A stretch of 64,000 bases of DNA from Enterovibrio norvegicus FF-33 (GTDB lineage Bacteria; Pseudomonadota; Gammaproteobacteria; Enterobacterales; Vibrionaceae). The notes beneath the pieces were generated by a model, which was not told the DNA's origin, made no database searches, and worked only from the letters and a program-made list of their open reading frames with translations. This document shows, in pieces, positions 55,601-64,000 of this stretch. The DNA is taken from assembly GCF_000286835.2 (NCBI RefSeq), contig NZ_AJYD02000011.1:125311-189310 (forward strand), read 5' to 3'. The position numbers and the translations under genes were made by a program. How positions within the stretch are numbered: position 1 is the first letter of the stretch; each line of letters opens with the position of its first letter.

Positions 55601-57263
55601 CACTGCATCACTGGATGGAGTGACCAGCAACACCTCTGCGATTGTGGTCAATGTAGCTGCATTGAACGCAATACAAATCACGCCTTCTGTCGTGCTTATT
55701 GCTAAGGGTCAAACAACCACGTTTACGGCAATCGGCACTTATAGTGATGACACCAGTGTAAAATTAACGGAAGCCGTGACCTGGAAAGTAAGTGCACCCG
55801 AAGCGCTAACCATCACAACTAACGGCGTCGCCAACGGAGTAAGTGTTGCTAGTGACATTTCTGTCAAAGCGAACTTTCAAGGTGTGTTCAGTAATAGTGC
55901 GTTAGTTACCGTTACGGCAGCGGTATTGACCGCGATTGAAGTCACGCCAACAGAAGCGTCAATAGCTAAAGGTCAATCCCAACAAATGCGTGCGAATGGG
56001 AGGTACAGCGACGGTACAACATCGAACTTGGTCAACAATGTCAATTGGCTCAGCACAAACACGCAAGCGGTAACCATCAATGAAGCGGGTTATATCACGG
56101 GCATCAATGAGGCGACGGATATAACGATCTCCGCAAGCGCCGAGGATATCACCAGTGATAACGCATTGATCACAGTTACCTCTGCTGTACTCACTGGAAT
56201 AACCGTAACACCAACGAGTGTGACCATCGCCAAGGGTCTGACCCAACAACTGTCGGCAGTTGGTGATTACAGCGATGGGACAAACGTTCCGATAAGCTCA
56301 GATTTAAGTTGGGCGAGCAGCAACCCCAGAGCCGTCACAGTGTCTTCTGGAGGGCTTATTACTGCGATAGAACCCACCGCAAATACTAATATTTCAGTGA
56401 CATTTGACGGTATGACGAGTTCATCCGTTCCGATTGAAGTGTTGTCGGCAGCCTTAACATCTATCGATGTGATCCCTGCCAGCGATAGCATCGCACAAGG
56501 CAGCACTCAACAACTGTCAGCATCTGGGTATTATTCCGATAATTCAACGGCATCCATCACAGAAAATGTCGTATGGAAAAGCGCAAACACTGCAAATGTT
56601 ACCGTGAGTCAAGCGGGGGTCGCAGCGGGCGTCGTGCAATCCGACAATACCGTGATCACAGCGTCGCTAAACAACATCATTAGTAATGACGCTGAAATCG
56701 ACGTGACAGCACCAGCAGTAAAAATCCCAGTTTGCGGAAACAAGCTCAATGATACAACGAGCAATAATGCCTCCGGATTTTGCGTAAAAGTGACGTCTGA
56801 CTCTCGAGGAAACTGGTTCACATCATCACCTAGCCTCACCGTACTGCAAAATATCCATTTCACTCGGCAAAATGGTACACAGAATGGCGTAATGACCTAT
56901 TCCAGTACCTACAGTGAAAGTCATCTGATAGGCCCGACGGGTTCATTTGGGCTGTTTGATCAAATTGATGGGGCATTTGTAGGAACCAATGGTCAAGCGG
57001 ATCGCTGGTGTCAGCATCTAGCCTCGATAAAATTTGCAGGCCAACAAAATTGGACCCGTCCCACTATATTTGAGCTTAAGTACTTCAACGGCGTATTCTT
57101 TAATTTCATATTGAGTTATGGCTGGCCTGATGGAAAACGCTATTGGTCAAGTTCGTTTAACTCTGCGAGCACGCTTTCTACGCTCAATCTGTCCGTGTTT
57201 GATAGTGTTACTTCTGTGCCAGCTAGCACGGCACTTTATGTAACCTGTATTTCAGAGCCTTAA
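52605..57263 (+). CDS. Giant lipoprotein with about fifteen bacterial Ig-like (BIG2) repeats
   Basis: About 1552 residues. The ATG at 52605 gives a lipoprotein signal (ending LSVLFGC, Cys29) with a weak GGG site; an ATG at 52575 would add 10 residues. After the Cys come fifteen repeats of about 85-90 residues, each opening with a version of IQITP...LAKG..QQLTA.GTYSD and ending with ITSN. The last ~190 residues differ: four or more Cys, then QNWTRPTIFELKYF and GKRYWSSSFN, resembling the DUF1566/Lcl-type carbohydrate- or matrix-associated domain. It is likely a surface adhesin on a long stalk. It lies between lysC and metH, where I recall no such gene in V. cholerae. Confidence 0.88.
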   Translation: MSDGTSAAIKRWLNFRWFLIASLSVLFGCDHHDNYDVIECLDDNAVSVQISPFPINTKGSSALVLAKGNTQPFIALATYPDGQVVNVTNMAQWISSHPEIISIDNSGIATLLSSAATIEIVACLGGVNSNSSTITGTTARLTKIQITPPAITLAKGLSQSLTAIGTYSDGTTANISSRVTWQNTSSNITISQEGLLTTIRAGAESTISASLSGITSNTIGIEVTSAVLEAIQVTPALVSIAKGNSQQLRAIGLYSDNAFVDLTNRVTWSSSVPKSISISKIGIAEGQQETSEAIVFASLESITSNRVNMTVTPATLTSIQITPNKLAVAKGIQQQMSAIGTYSDNTNADLTTRVHWNSTNTSGLTVDNLGLISTTNVANDIVVSAFLNGITSNQAEVDVTSAALQSIQITPASITLAKGLQQPLIATGTFSDNTSQNMTSLVAWESSNTAIATVGQNGEVEAVNEGMIATITATLDGIDSNLAQVDVTVAILESIQVTPAQLQLAKGNSGGLTATGIYSDKTSADLTSQVTWKSTNTSFATVTSKGKVTAINPTSSIKVSAALGHVGSNAASITITEAELEAIQVTPTSFSAAKGVPKQLAAIGIFSDNTKLNLTNSVAWSSRDNTIVTISPTGLAKGVEISNGIAITANMNGITSNTATMSILAAALESIQITPAIITVAKGLTQQLTAMGTYSDNTSANITSTVSWSSTDISNVTVTPTGLAHGVDITTDTEITANLDDVVSNSASVAVGSADLVSIQITPAFATLPEGLTQTLTATGILSDGTMANLSDKVTWISANTSNVTVTPQGIARAITVSSGTRVTATLQGITSNSATIDVVDAVLTALQITPANSQLAKGVSQQLTAIGAFSDGNNANLTDVVVWKSSNMANVTVTENGLAKGVRVSAGTTITANLEKITSNTAIVDVIDATLTAIQITPANAIIAKGITTQLTATGLYTDATTANITTSVNWKSADTKRATVTPSGQVRGINVSNGTAVTASLDGVTSNTSAIVVNVAALNAIQITPSVVLIAKGQTTTFTAIGTYSDDTSVKLTEAVTWKVSAPEALTITTNGVANGVSVASDISVKANFQGVFSNSALVTVTAAVLTAIEVTPTEASIAKGQSQQMRANGRYSDGTTSNLVNNVNWLSTNTQAVTINEAGYITGINEATDITISASAEDITSDNALITVTSAVLTGITVTPTSVTIAKGLTQQLSAVGDYSDGTNVPISSDLSWASSNPRAVTVSSGGLITAIEPTANTNISVTFDGMTSSSVPIEVLSAALTSIDVIPASDSIAQGSTQQLSASGYYSDNSTASITENVVWKSANTANVTVSQAGVAAGVVQSDNTVITASLNNIISNDAEIDVTAPAVKIPVCGNKLNDTTSNNASGFCVKVTSDSRGNWFTSSPSLTVLQNIHFTRQNGTQNGVMTYSSTYSESHLIGPTGSFGLFDQIDGAFVGTNGQADRWCQHLASIKFAGQQNWTRPTIFELKYFNGVFFNFILSYGWPDGKRYWSSSFNSASTLSTLNLSVFDSVTSVPASTALYVTCISEP
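53029..56715 (+). repeat. Tandem Ig-like repeat block (about 260 bases per unit)
   Basis: Fourteen of the fifteen repeat units of the giant lipoprotein fall in this block, in register. DNA of neighbouring units has clearly diverged (codons vary while the protein pattern is kept), so this is an old array and not a recent expansion. Confidence 0.8.
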
Positions 57264-57268
57264 AACGA

Positions 57269-57300
57269 AATAAGCCCAACCCCTGAGGGCTGAGCTTATT
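57269..57300. terminator. Bidirectional terminator between repeat lipoprotein and metH
   Basis: A 7-bp outer stem (AATAAGC with GCTTATT), a mismatch, and an inner CCC/GGG stem give a 32-base hairpin. It is 6 bases after the lipoprotein stop and 26 bases beyond the metH stop on the other strand. Confidence 0.75.
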
Positions 57301-57326
57301 CTTAGTCTCGAAACCGTCGTTATTTA

Positions 57327-60300
57327 TCAGCTAAGGTTAGGACCTAGCCATTTTTCAGCTTCGATCAGATCCCACCCTTTGCGATCTGCGTAGCTATCAC
57401 GTTGATCTTCTTGGATCTGCGCTACCGCAAAATAACGCGATTCTGGGTGTGAGAAGTACCAGCCTGATACCGCGGCTCCTGGCCACATTGCATAACTTTC
57501 CGTTAATACCATGCCCGTGTTTGCTTCAGCATTCAGCAACGACCAAATTGCACCTTTCTCTGTATGCTCTGGACATGCAGGATAACCAGGTGCAGGACGG
57601 ATTCCTTGATACTTTTCTCGGATCAAGTCTTCTCTATCCAACGCTTCATCTGGTGAGTATCCCCATAGGTCTTTACGTACCGCTTCATGCATATATTCCG
57701 CAAACGCTTCCGCCAAGCGATCAGCAACTGCCTGAACAAGAATCGCGTTGTAGTCATCGCCTTGGGCTTTGTATTGCTCTGCGATGTCATACTCACCGAT
57801 CCCCCCCGTCACCGCAAACGCGCCAATCCAGTCCGCTTTCCCACTGTCTTTTGGTGCAATGTAATCAGACAAGCAGTAGTTCGGCCCTTTCGGCTTTTTC
57901 GTTTGTTGACGCAGGCCGTGCAACACCGTCAACACCTCGGTACGGGATTCATCGGTATACACTTCCACGTCATCATCAATGCTATTTGCAGGAAATAATC
58001 CGCAAACGCCATTGGCTTTAATCATGCCAGTACGTTCGATTTCATCCAGCATCTCATTGGCATCATCAAACACGCGCTGAGCTTCTTCCCCCACCACTTC
58101 ATGGCGAAGAATGGTCGGGTATTTACCACTTAACGACCACGTCATGAAGAAAGGCGTCCAATCGATATACTGACGGATTTCTGAGATAGGAAAGTCAGTG
58201 AACACGTGTACACCGGGTTTCTTTGGCTGTGGCGGTGTATATCCGTCCCAATCCAATGGCACCTTGTTCGCACGCGCCATTTCTAATGTGATAGGAGCGG
58301 TACGCGGTTTTTTGCGAGCATGTTGCTCTCGAACAGTGACATATTCTTTTGCGATACGATCTATAAAGCCAGGGCGATGCTCGTCAGACAGGAGCGAAGA
58401 ACACACCCCTACCGCACGAGAGGCATTTGAAACATACACGACAGGCGCGTGGTAGTTCTCTTCGATCTTCACCGCGGTATGCGCCTTAGATGTCGTTGCA
58501 CCGCCAATCAGCAAAGGAATATCAAACCCGCGACGTTCCATTTCCTTGGCAACATGCACCATTTCATCGAGTGATGGTGTGATAAGGCCGGACAAACCAA
58601 TGATGTCGACATTCTCTTCAATCGCCACTTTTAGGATTTTATCCGTGGGTACCATGACACCAAGATCGATGATTTCGTAGTTATTACATTGGAGTACTAC
58701 GCCAACAATGTTCTTACCGATGTCATGAACATCGCCTTTTACTGTCGCGAGGAGAATTTTTCCGTTGGTGTAACCCGCTTGCTTCTCTGCATTGATGTAA
58801 GGTTCTAAATACCCCACAGCTTGTTTCATTACACGGGCTGATTTCACCACTTGCGGCAAGAACATTTTCCCTTCACCAAACAAATCACCCACGATGTTCA
58901 TGCCTGCCATAAGCGGGCCTTCAATCACTTCGAGAGGCTTACTCGCATTGGATCGTGCTTCTTCTGTATCTTCAACAATAAACTCAGTGATCCCTTTGAC
59001 CAATGCGTGCGCCAAACGTTTATCAACAGGCCAACCGCGCCACTCTTGCGCGGTGCGGTCTTCTTCTACCGCACCGCTATCGCGATAGTTTGCCGCAATA
59101 TCAAGCAAGCGTTCGGTACTGTCATCACGACGGTTCAATACAACGTCTTCAACCGCTTCGCGAAGTTCATCCGGCAGATCATCATAGATGGCAAGCTGAC
59201 CTGCATTCACGATGCCCATGTCCATGCCGTTCTTAAAACAGTAATACAAGAACACTGCATGAATGGCTTCACGGACCGCGTTATTGCCCCTGAATGAAAA
59301 TGACACATTAGACACGCCGCCAGATACCATGGCATGGGGCAAGGTGCGTTTTATATCGCCCACTGCTTCAATGAAATCAACCGCGTAGTTATTGTGCTCT
59401 TCGATGCCAGTTGCGACTGCAAAAATATTAGGGTCAAAGATTATATCTTCAGGCGGAAAGCCAACCTGATCCACAAGGATGTTATACGCATTGGTACATA
59501 TTTCGATTTTGCGTTCGCGCGTATCTGCCTGACCAACTTCATCAAATGCCATCACAATGACTGCGGCACCATAGCGACGAATTAATTTCGCTTGTTCGAT
59601 GAACCTATCAACACCCTCTTTCATTGAAATAGAGTTAACGATGGGTTTGCCTTGAACACACTTCAGGCCTGCTTCCAATATTTCCCATTTCGAGGAATCG
59701 ACCATGATAGGTACTTTGGAAATATCAGGCTCTGTCGCACACAAATTGAGGAAGCGAACCATGGCTGCTTCTGCATCCAGCATCCCTTCATCCATGTTGA
59801 TGTCGATAATTTGGGCGCCGGATTCAACTTGTTGGCGAGCCACTTCAAGCGCTTCGTCATAGAGCTCTTCTTTAATCAGACGCTTAAAACGTGCAGAGCC
59901 TGTCACGTTGGTACGTTCACCCACATTGACGAACAAGGTGTCAGGCGCAATGTTTAAAGGTTCTAGACCCGACAAACGGCAGTATTTCGGCAATTCAGGA
60001 AGTGAACGCGGCACGACATTTCGTGTTGCCACTTCCATTTGCCGAATATGCTCAGGCGTCGTACCACAGCAACCACCGACTAAATTGAGAAACCCGCTTT
60101 TCGCCCATTCTTCAATATGCTCGGCCATGTCTTCAGGGCTAAGGTCATATTCGCCAAATGCATTTGGGAGGCCTGCATTCGGGTGGGCAGAAACAGAACA
60201 CTCCGAAATGCGAGACAGTTCTTCAACATACTGGCGTAATTCATCAGGGCCCAACGCACAGTTAAGTCCAAAAGAGATCGGTTTAACATGACGTAGAGAG

Positions 60301-61001
60301 TTATAGAAAGCTTCCGTAGTTTGCCCGGATAACGTGCGACCTGAGGCATCCGTGATCGTGCCAGAAATCATCACAGGCAGAATGATGCCATCTTCATCGA
60401 ACACCGTCTCGATCGCGAAAGTACATGCCTTGGCATTCAGGGTATCAAATATGGTCTCAACTAAGATGATGTCAGCCCCGCCTGCAATCAATGCACGCGT
60501 GGATTCTGAATAGGCTTCAACCAATTGGTCAAATGATACATTCCGAAAGCCCGGATCATTTACGTCAGGCGAAATCGAACACGTTCGGTTTGTTGGCCCT
60601 AATACGCCAGCAACAAAACGCGGCTTTTGAGGCGTTTTTGCGGTCCATTCATCGGCCATTTGGCGCGCTAGCTTGGCAGCTTCGAGGTTAATCTCAGCAC
60701 TCAAGCTTTCCATGTCATAGTCAGCCATCGCGATGGTGGTTGCATTGAAGGTATTGGTTTCCAGGATATCCGCACCTGCTTCGAGGTACTCACCATGAAT
60801 CTGCTTGATAAGCTCTGGCTGCGTCAAAACCAAAAGGTCATTGTTTCCTTTTAGGTCCGAGTGCCAATCAGAAAAGCGCTCACCACGATAGTCAGATTCA
60901 TCCAGTTTGTAGTCCTGGATCATGGTACCCATTCCACCATCGATAATCAGAATGCGCTCAGCCAACAGTTTTTTTAGAATGTCCTTACTACTCACAGCCA
61001 C
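57327..61001 (-). CDS. metH: Cobalamin-dependent methionine synthase MetH
   Basis: 1224 residues, close to E. coli (1227). It transfers a methyl group from methyltetrahydrofolate to homocysteine through bound B12. Domains in order: homocysteine-binding (zinc ligands in GLNCALG and [10 protein letters not shown]), folate-binding (near 350-620; [10 protein letters not shown]), B12-binding with [10 protein letters not shown] near 755 that contains the cobalt-ligand His, and the C-terminal reactivation domain for S-adenosylmethionine ([12 protein letters not shown]). The start is a GTG at 61001 with AAGGA close upstream; a GTG two codons later is possible. MetJ-type boxes lie 50-65 bases upstream. 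Confidence 0.97.
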   Translation of the reverse strand: MAVSSKDILKKLLAERILIIDGGMGTMIQDYKLDESDYRGERFSDWHSDLKGNNDLLVLTQPELIKQIHGEYLEAGADILETNTFNATTIAMADYDMESLSAEINLEAAKLARQMADEWTAKTPQKPRFVAGVLGPTNRTCSISPDVNDPGFRNVSFDQLVEAYSESTRALIAGGADIILVETIFDTLNAKACTFAIETVFDEDGIILPVMISGTITDASGRTLSGQTTEAFYNSLRHVKPISFGLNCALGPDELRQYVEELSRISECSVSAHPNAGLPNAFGEYDLSPEDMAEHIEEWAKSGFLNLVGGCCGTTPEHIRQMEVATRNVVPRSLPELPKYCRLSGLEPLNIAPDTLFVNVGERTNVTGSARFKRLIKEELYDEALEVARQQVESGAQIIDINMDEGMLDAEAAMVRFLNLCATEPDISKVPIMVDSSKWEILEAGLKCVQGKPIVNSISMKEGVDRFIEQAKLIRRYGAAVIVMAFDEVGQADTRERKIEICTNAYNILVDQVGFPPEDIIFDPNIFAVATGIEEHNNYAVDFIEAVGDIKRTLPHAMVSGGVSNVSFSFRGNNAVREAIHAVFLYYCFKNGMDMGIVNAGQLAIYDDLPDELREAVEDVVLNRRDDSTERLLDIAANYRDSGAVEEDRTAQEWRGWPVDKRLAHALVKGITEFIVEDTEEARSNASKPLEVIEGPLMAGMNIVGDLFGEGKMFLPQVVKSARVMKQAVGYLEPYINAEKQAGYTNGKILLATVKGDVHDIGKNIVGVVLQCNNYEIIDLGVMVPTDKILKVAIEENVDIIGLSGLITPSLDEMVHVAKEMERRGFDIPLLIGGATTSKAHTAVKIEENYHAPVVYVSNASRAVGVCSSLLSDEHRPGFIDRIAKEYVTVREQHARKKPRTAPITLEMARANKVPLDWDGYTPPQPKKPGVHVFTDFPISEIRQYIDWTPFFMTWSLSGKYPTILRHEVVGEEAQRVFDDANEMLDEIERTGMIKANGVCGLFPANSIDDDVEVYTDESRTEVLTVLHGLRQQTKKPKGPNYCLSDYIAPKDSGKADWIGAFAVTGGIGEYDIAEQYKAQGDDYNAILVQAVADRLAEAFAEYMHEAVRKDLWGYSPDEALDREDLIREKYQGIRPAPGYPACPEHTEKGAIWSLLNAEANTGMVLTESYAMWPGAAVSGWYFSHPESRYFAVAQIQEDQRDSYADRKGWDLIEAEKWLGPNLS

Positions 61002-61050
61002 AAATTCCTTCTTATATTGCTCGCTACTCGCATAGTATCACAGCTCAAAT

Positions 61051-61066
61051 GGAAATCTAGACGTCT
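61051..61066. promoter_or_regulatory. MetJ-type met boxes upstream of metH
   Basis: A perfect met box AGACGTCT (61059-61066) directly follows a weaker one (GGAAATCT, 5 of 8 matches). MetJ binds two or more adjacent boxes with S-adenosylmethionine as co-repressor. The site lies in the 191-base gap between divergent metH and nhaP; repression of metH is the likely role. Confidence 0.75.
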
Positions 61067-61192
61067 ATGAGTGGCTCACTTCTAACGGATCCCCGAAAAC
61101 ACTCAGATTTGTTGTAGTTTTCTTCATCACATCGATTTATATTTCGTTACAACTCATTTTAATTTCTCATATTATCCGACACGGGGTCATCC

Positions 61193-62533
61193 ATGACCGT
61201 CTATACCACTCTCTGTTTCTTAGCTGCAGCAGCGATGCTCATTGCCTTTATCAACAGTAAAATAGGGCAGATGCAAACCACTATCGCGATCACTGCCGGT
61301 GCTCTGATCCTTTCTCTAGGTATTGTGATTTCCGGTCATAATAACTGGTTCCAATTAAAAGACTTTGCCGCAGAGACTTTGAACGAAGTGCACTTCGACG
61401 ACTTTTTACTAAAAGGTGTACTTGGATTTTTACTCTTTGCGGGAGGTCTTGGTGTAAAACTGCCAAACCTTAAAGATCAGAAGTGGGAAATAACTGTACT
61501 CGCACTATTAGCGACACTCATCTCCACGTTCTTTATTGGAGGAGTAACTTGGCTGTTCTTTCAGTTAATTGGTATTCCTTTCGCGTTTATCTATTGCCTA
61601 CTGTTCGGCGCACTCATCTCTCCAACGGATCCAATTGCTGTTTTAGCGATTGTTAAGAAGCTAAATGCACCAAGACGTATTTCAACACAGATTGAAGGTG
61701 AATCGCTGTTCAATGATGGCTTTGGCCTCGTCATCTTTATGACTCTTTTCACAGTGGCTTTTGGCTCTGAAACACCAACAGCGTTCGGCGTGGTAGAGTT
61801 GTTCTTGCATGAAGCCATTGGCGGTATTGTTTATGGGTTTCTCTTAGGGCTGCTATTTCACTATCTGATATGTCATACCGATGATCACTCTATGGAGTTA
61901 TTGCTGACACTCGGCATTCCAACTGCTGGGTATGTATTTGCAAGTTTAATCGGCGTTTCAGGTCCTCTTGCGATGGTAGTGGCAGGGATAATGATTGGTA
62001 ACTGGACCCGCTACATTGGTTTTTCAAAAGAAAGTGAAGATCATCTCGATCACTTCTGGGAGCTCGTTGACGAGTTCCTCAATGGAGTGCTGTTCTTATT
62101 AATTGGCCTTAGCATGCTGACCTTCACTTTCCACAAGGAAGATTGGATCATCATGGCATTTGCCATACCGGCAGTGCTCATCGCACGCTATATCAGTATT
62201 CGGATATGCTATCTGGGTTTTAACCGTTACCGCGACTATAACCCATACTCAATACGCATTCTAACTTGGGGGGGGCTACGCGGAGGGTTAGCGATTGCAA
62301 TGGCAATGGCGGTACCTGCAGGCTATATGATTGTTCCCGAGAAGAACATCGATGTGCGAGAGATCATTCTTGTCATGACCTACGCTGTTGTTGTTTTCTC
62401 AATCCTCATTCAAGGCTCAACCATCACCAAGTTAATCGAAAAAGCCAAAATTGCTGAACGCGATATGGGTATACAACCCAGCACTTACAAACAGGCTGAG
62501 ACGAAGACTCAAAGAGAAACGGCAAAAGAATAG
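61193..62533 (+). CDS. nhaP: NhaP-type sodium/proton antiporter (CPA1 family)
   Basis: 446 residues with 12-13 hydrophobic segments. Family motifs: FGALISPTDPIAVLAIVKKL (residues 138-157; transport Asp in the unwound helix), GESLFNDGFGLVIFM (the ND pair of the ion site), and WGGLRGGLAIAMAMA near 357 (the conserved Arg helix). It would export sodium, or another alkali cation, for pH and salt balance, fitting a marine lifestyle. A run of eight G lies in the codons for TWGGLRGG. It is divergent from metH and ends at a shared terminator with metA. Confidence 0.9.
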   Translation: MTVYTTLCFLAAAAMLIAFINSKIGQMQTTIAITAGALILSLGIVISGHNNWFQLKDFAAETLNEVHFDDFLLKGVLGFLLFAGGLGVKLPNLKDQKWEITVLALLATLISTFFIGGVTWLFFQLIGIPFAFIYCLLFGALISPTDPIAVLAIVKKLNAPRRISTQIEGESLFNDGFGLVIFMTLFTVAFGSETPTAFGVVELFLHEAIGGIVYGFLLGLLFHYLICHTDDHSMELLLTLGIPTAGYVFASLIGVSGPLAMVVAGIMIGNWTRYIGFSKESEDHLDHFWELVDEFLNGVLFLLIGLSMLTFTFHKEDWIIMAFAIPAVLIARYISIRICYLGFNRYRDYNPYSIRILTWGGLRGGLAIAMAMAVPAGYMIVPEKNIDVREIILVMTYAVVVFSILIQGSTITKLIEKAKIAERDMGIQPSTYKQAETKTQRETAKE

Positions 62534-62542
62534 AGATATACA

Positions 62543-62573
62543 AAAAAAAGGCCTGCAATGCAGGCCGTTTTTT
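62543..62573. terminator. Bidirectional terminator between nhaP and metA
   Basis: A 7-bp GC-rich stem (GGCCTGC / GCAGGCC) with a 3-base loop, flanked by eight A on the left and seven T on the right, so it works for both convergent genes. Confidence 0.95.
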
Positions 62574-63520
62574 TAATCGTCTTTAGTAAATGCCGCTTCC
62601 GAGAACTGGTCGAGATCGTATGGTGTTTGTTGGTATACGCAGTAGTTAAGCCAATTACAGAACAAGAGGTGTCCGTGACTTCGCCAGCTAACATAAGGCT
62701 CTTTAGATGGGTCATCGTTAGGGTAGTAATTCATTGGAACAACTGGCTCCATCCCCTCACCCACATCTCGGGCATACTCATGATGAAGAGTGTGAGAATC
62801 ATATTCAGGGTGACCCGTCACGAATACGTTTCGCTTATCTTTCGTCGCGGCAAGATAAACACCTGCAGTGTCTGAGGTAGCCAGAATATCGAGGTCTGTA
62901 TTGTCTGCAAGGTACTCTGGAGAAAAATCCGCATAGCGCGAGTGAGGTGCCAGAAACGAATCATCAAATCCACGCAATATAGGATTATGACTTAACGCTT
63001 TATTGATGCTGTGCCAATACACGCCGGAGAGCTTATCTTTTCTTGTTTTCTTTGGAAGATCATAAAGAAGCTTAAGACCTGCTTGTGCTGCCCAACAGAC
63101 ATACAAGGTCGAAGTAACGTGCTCCTTCGCCCAAGTCATGATGTCCTGAAGATGCTCCCAATAAATCACATCCTCAAACTGAACTAGCCCGAGCGGTGCA
63201 CCAGTCACAATCAGCCCATCGAAATTACGCTCACGGATGGATTGAAACTGTCTATAAAACGTATCTAAGTGCTCAGTCGGTGTATTTTTACTTGGCCTGT
63301 CGTCTATACGAAGTAGTTCTACGTCCACTTGCAGCGGGCTGTTAGAAAGCATCCGCATAAACTGCGTTTCGGTCTCAATCTTTTTAGGCATAAGATTGAG
63401 CAATAGTACTTTCAGTGGACGGATATTCTGACTTTCTGCGCGCGTCGCTGACATCACGAAGATTTTCTCCTGACGCAGAATACTGGCCGCAGGTAACTGA
63501 TCAGGAATTTTAATGGGCAT
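62573..63520 (-). CDS. metA: Homoserine O-succinyltransferase MetA
   Basis: 315 residues (E. coli 309). First committed step of methionine synthesis: acylation of homoserine. Start [15 protein letters not shown] is the family hallmark. Catalytic Cys142 lies in YVCWAAQAG, and His237 and Glu239 in [10 protein letters not shown] complete the active site. Whether succinyl- or acetyl-CoA is used depends on few residues; succinyl is expected for this group but cannot be proved by eye. Tandem met boxes lie just upstream. Confidence 0.96.
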   Translation of the reverse strand: MPIKIPDQLPAASILRQEKIFVMSATRAESQNIRPLKVLLLNLMPKKIETETQFMRMLSNSPLQVDVELLRIDDRPSKNTPTEHLDTFYRQFQSIRERNFDGLIVTGAPLGLVQFEDVIYWEHLQDIMTWAKEHVTSTLYVCWAAQAGLKLLYDLPKKTRKDKLSGVYWHSINKALSHNPILRGFDDSFLAPHSRYADFSPEYLADNTDLDILATSDTAGVYLAATKDKRNVFVTGHPEYDSHTLHHEYARDVGEGMEPVVPMNYYPNDDPSKEPYVSWRSHGHLLFCNWLNYCVYQQTPYDLDQFSEAAFTKDD

Positions 63521-63539
63521 CTTAAAGCACTCCCTTTTA

Positions 63540-63563
63540 AGATGTATAGACGTCTAGAATTCC
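63540..63563. promoter_or_regulatory. MetJ-type met boxes upstream of metA
   Basis: Three 8-base boxes in tandem: AGATGTAT (6 of 8), AGACGTCT (perfect, 63548-63555) and AGAATTCC (5 of 8). They lie 20 bases before the metA start, overlapping the likely promoter or leader, as expected for MetJ repression. Confidence 0.87.
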
Positions 63564-63633
63564 AATAACCCTATAACATCCCCAATCAGGGTTCAAGAAC
63601 ATTTGTGAGATAGATCGTTAAGCGCTAGAAATG

Positions 63634-63664
63634 AAAAAACCCGCAGCGTTTCCGCTACGGGTTT
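63634..63664 (-). terminator. Terminator of the rRNA operon
   Basis: A 12-bp stem with a 4-base loop; the one mismatch in plus-strand reading becomes a G-U pair in the minus-strand RNA, and the T-run lies on the minus-strand exit side. It is about 10 bases past the distal 5S gene. Confidence 0.9.
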
Positions 63665-63672
63665 GAAGAGGT

Positions 63673-63789
63673 ATCTGGCAGTGACCTACTCTCACATGGG
63701 GAGACCCCACACTACCATCGGCGCAGCAACGTTTCACTTCTGAGTTCGGCATGGGATCAGGTGGTACCATTGCGCTATGGCTGCCAGAA
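63673..63789 (-). rRNA. 5S ribosomal RNA (distal copy)
   Basis: On the minus strand this reads as a full 5S: 5' CTGGCAGCCATAGCGC, the conserved CCGAACTCAGAAGTGAAACG loop and a 3' half with GATGGTAGTGTGGGGTCTCC, ending CACTGCCAGA to pair with the 5' end. Ends are accurate to a few bases. It is the second 5S of the operon, placed after a tRNA-Thr gene. Confidence 0.96.
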
Positions 63790-63801
63790 AAATTTTAAAG
63801 C

Positions 63802-63877
63802 TGGTGCTGATACCCAGATTCGAACTGGGGACCTCACCCTTACCAAGGGTGCACTCTACCAACTGAGCTATATCAGC
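63802..63877 (-). tRNA. tRNA-Thr (anticodon GGT)
   Basis: 76 bases on the minus strand. The acceptor stem GCTGATA pairs with TATCAGC, and CCA is encoded. The D-loop AGCTCAGTTGGTAGAG, the anticodon arm CCCTTGGTAAGGG with GGT, and the T-arm CCCAGTTCGAATCTGGG are all normal. It reads ACC and ACU codons. It lies between two 5S genes, as thrV does in the E. coli rrnD operon. Confidence 0.97.
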
Positions 63878-63963
63878 AAATTTTTCTCTAACAAAGTCTT
63901 ACTCATTGATGCTTTGTTTAAGAACCTATCGTTTGCGAAGCAAAATGACAGATTGAATTTGAA

Positions 63964-64000
63964 GCCTGGCGATGTCCTACTCTCACATGGGGAGACCCCA
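63964..64000 (-). rRNA. 5S ribosomal RNA (proximal copy, 3' end only)
   Basis: The last ~37 bases of a 5S on the minus strand (TGGGGTCTCCCCATGTGAGA, then GTAGGACATCGCCAGGC); the gene continues beyond the right edge, where 23S and 16S should follow. Its 3' end differs from the distal copy in the terminal stem (GGACATCGCCAGGC against GGTCACTGCCAGA). Confidence 0.93.

Overview
The window looks like a chromosomal segment of a marine member of the Vibrionaceae. The case rests on a complete mannose-sensitive haemagglutinin (MSHA) type IV pilus locus running into mreB-mreC, and on the order csrD, ssb, LuxR regulator, galU, uvrA, pglL-like gene, aminotransferase, lysC, metH, nhaP. As I remember it, this is the order around VC0389-VC0415 of Vibrio cholerae. 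The genus (Vibrio, Photobacterium, Grimontia, Enterovibrio and so on) cannot be fixed by eye. No transposase, integrase, phage gene or CRISPR array was seen.

Layout. 1-1190: start of mreC and all of mreB (minus strand). 1307-16591: MSHA operon on the minus strand, with the secretion block mshI-J-K-L-M-N-E-G followed by the pilin block mshF-A-C-D-O-P-Q; most junctions overlap or abut. 16746-18680: csrD (mshH), a degenerate GGDEF/EAL protein. 18918-21161: a LysR regulator, a secreted PEBP-family protein and ssb. 21560-22237: a CsgD/VpsT/QstR-type LuxR regulator.

22485-43650 is the accessory heart of the window. Two near-duplicate 205-residue RTX calcium-binding proteins come first, then a type I secretion ABC transporter and its membrane fusion partner. 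After a 420-base control region with a CRP-like site come thirteen tightly packed genes: initiating sugar transferase, outer-membrane barrel, short Wza-like protein, Wzc-like kinase, DHH phosphoesterase, cysD, cysN, GT4 glycosyltransferase, Wzy-like polymerase, NKWYS-family putative sulfotransferase, second GT4 glycosyltransferase, SLC13 permease with two RCK_C domains, and Wzx-like flippase. Read together, this is a Wzx/Wzy exopolysaccharide locus with its own sulfate uptake, sulfate activation, sulfate transfer and probable PAP recycling, coupled to secretion of two calcium-binding matrix proteins. The backbone recalls the cabABC-brp locus of V. vulnificus and cps of V. parahaemolyticus. The sulfation genes are the part I do not remember from those loci.

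43767-49314: galU, uvrA (with a LexA box) and a PglL/O-antigen-ligase-like gene. 49393-52365: an aminotransferase and, after a lysine riboswitch, lysC. 52605-57263: a very large lipoprotein with about fifteen bacterial Ig-like repeats. 57327-63520: metH, nhaP and metA, with MetJ-type boxes before metH and metA. 63634-64000: the end of an rRNA operon on the minus strand, in the order 5S, tRNA-Thr(GGT), 5S.

Shared theme: MshE carries a c-di-GMP-binding MshEN domain, CsrD is a degenerate c-di-GMP-type protein, and the LuxR regulator belongs to the family that includes c-di-GMP-binding VpsT. Pilus attachment and matrix production may therefore be controlled together, which is an inference from content and position.
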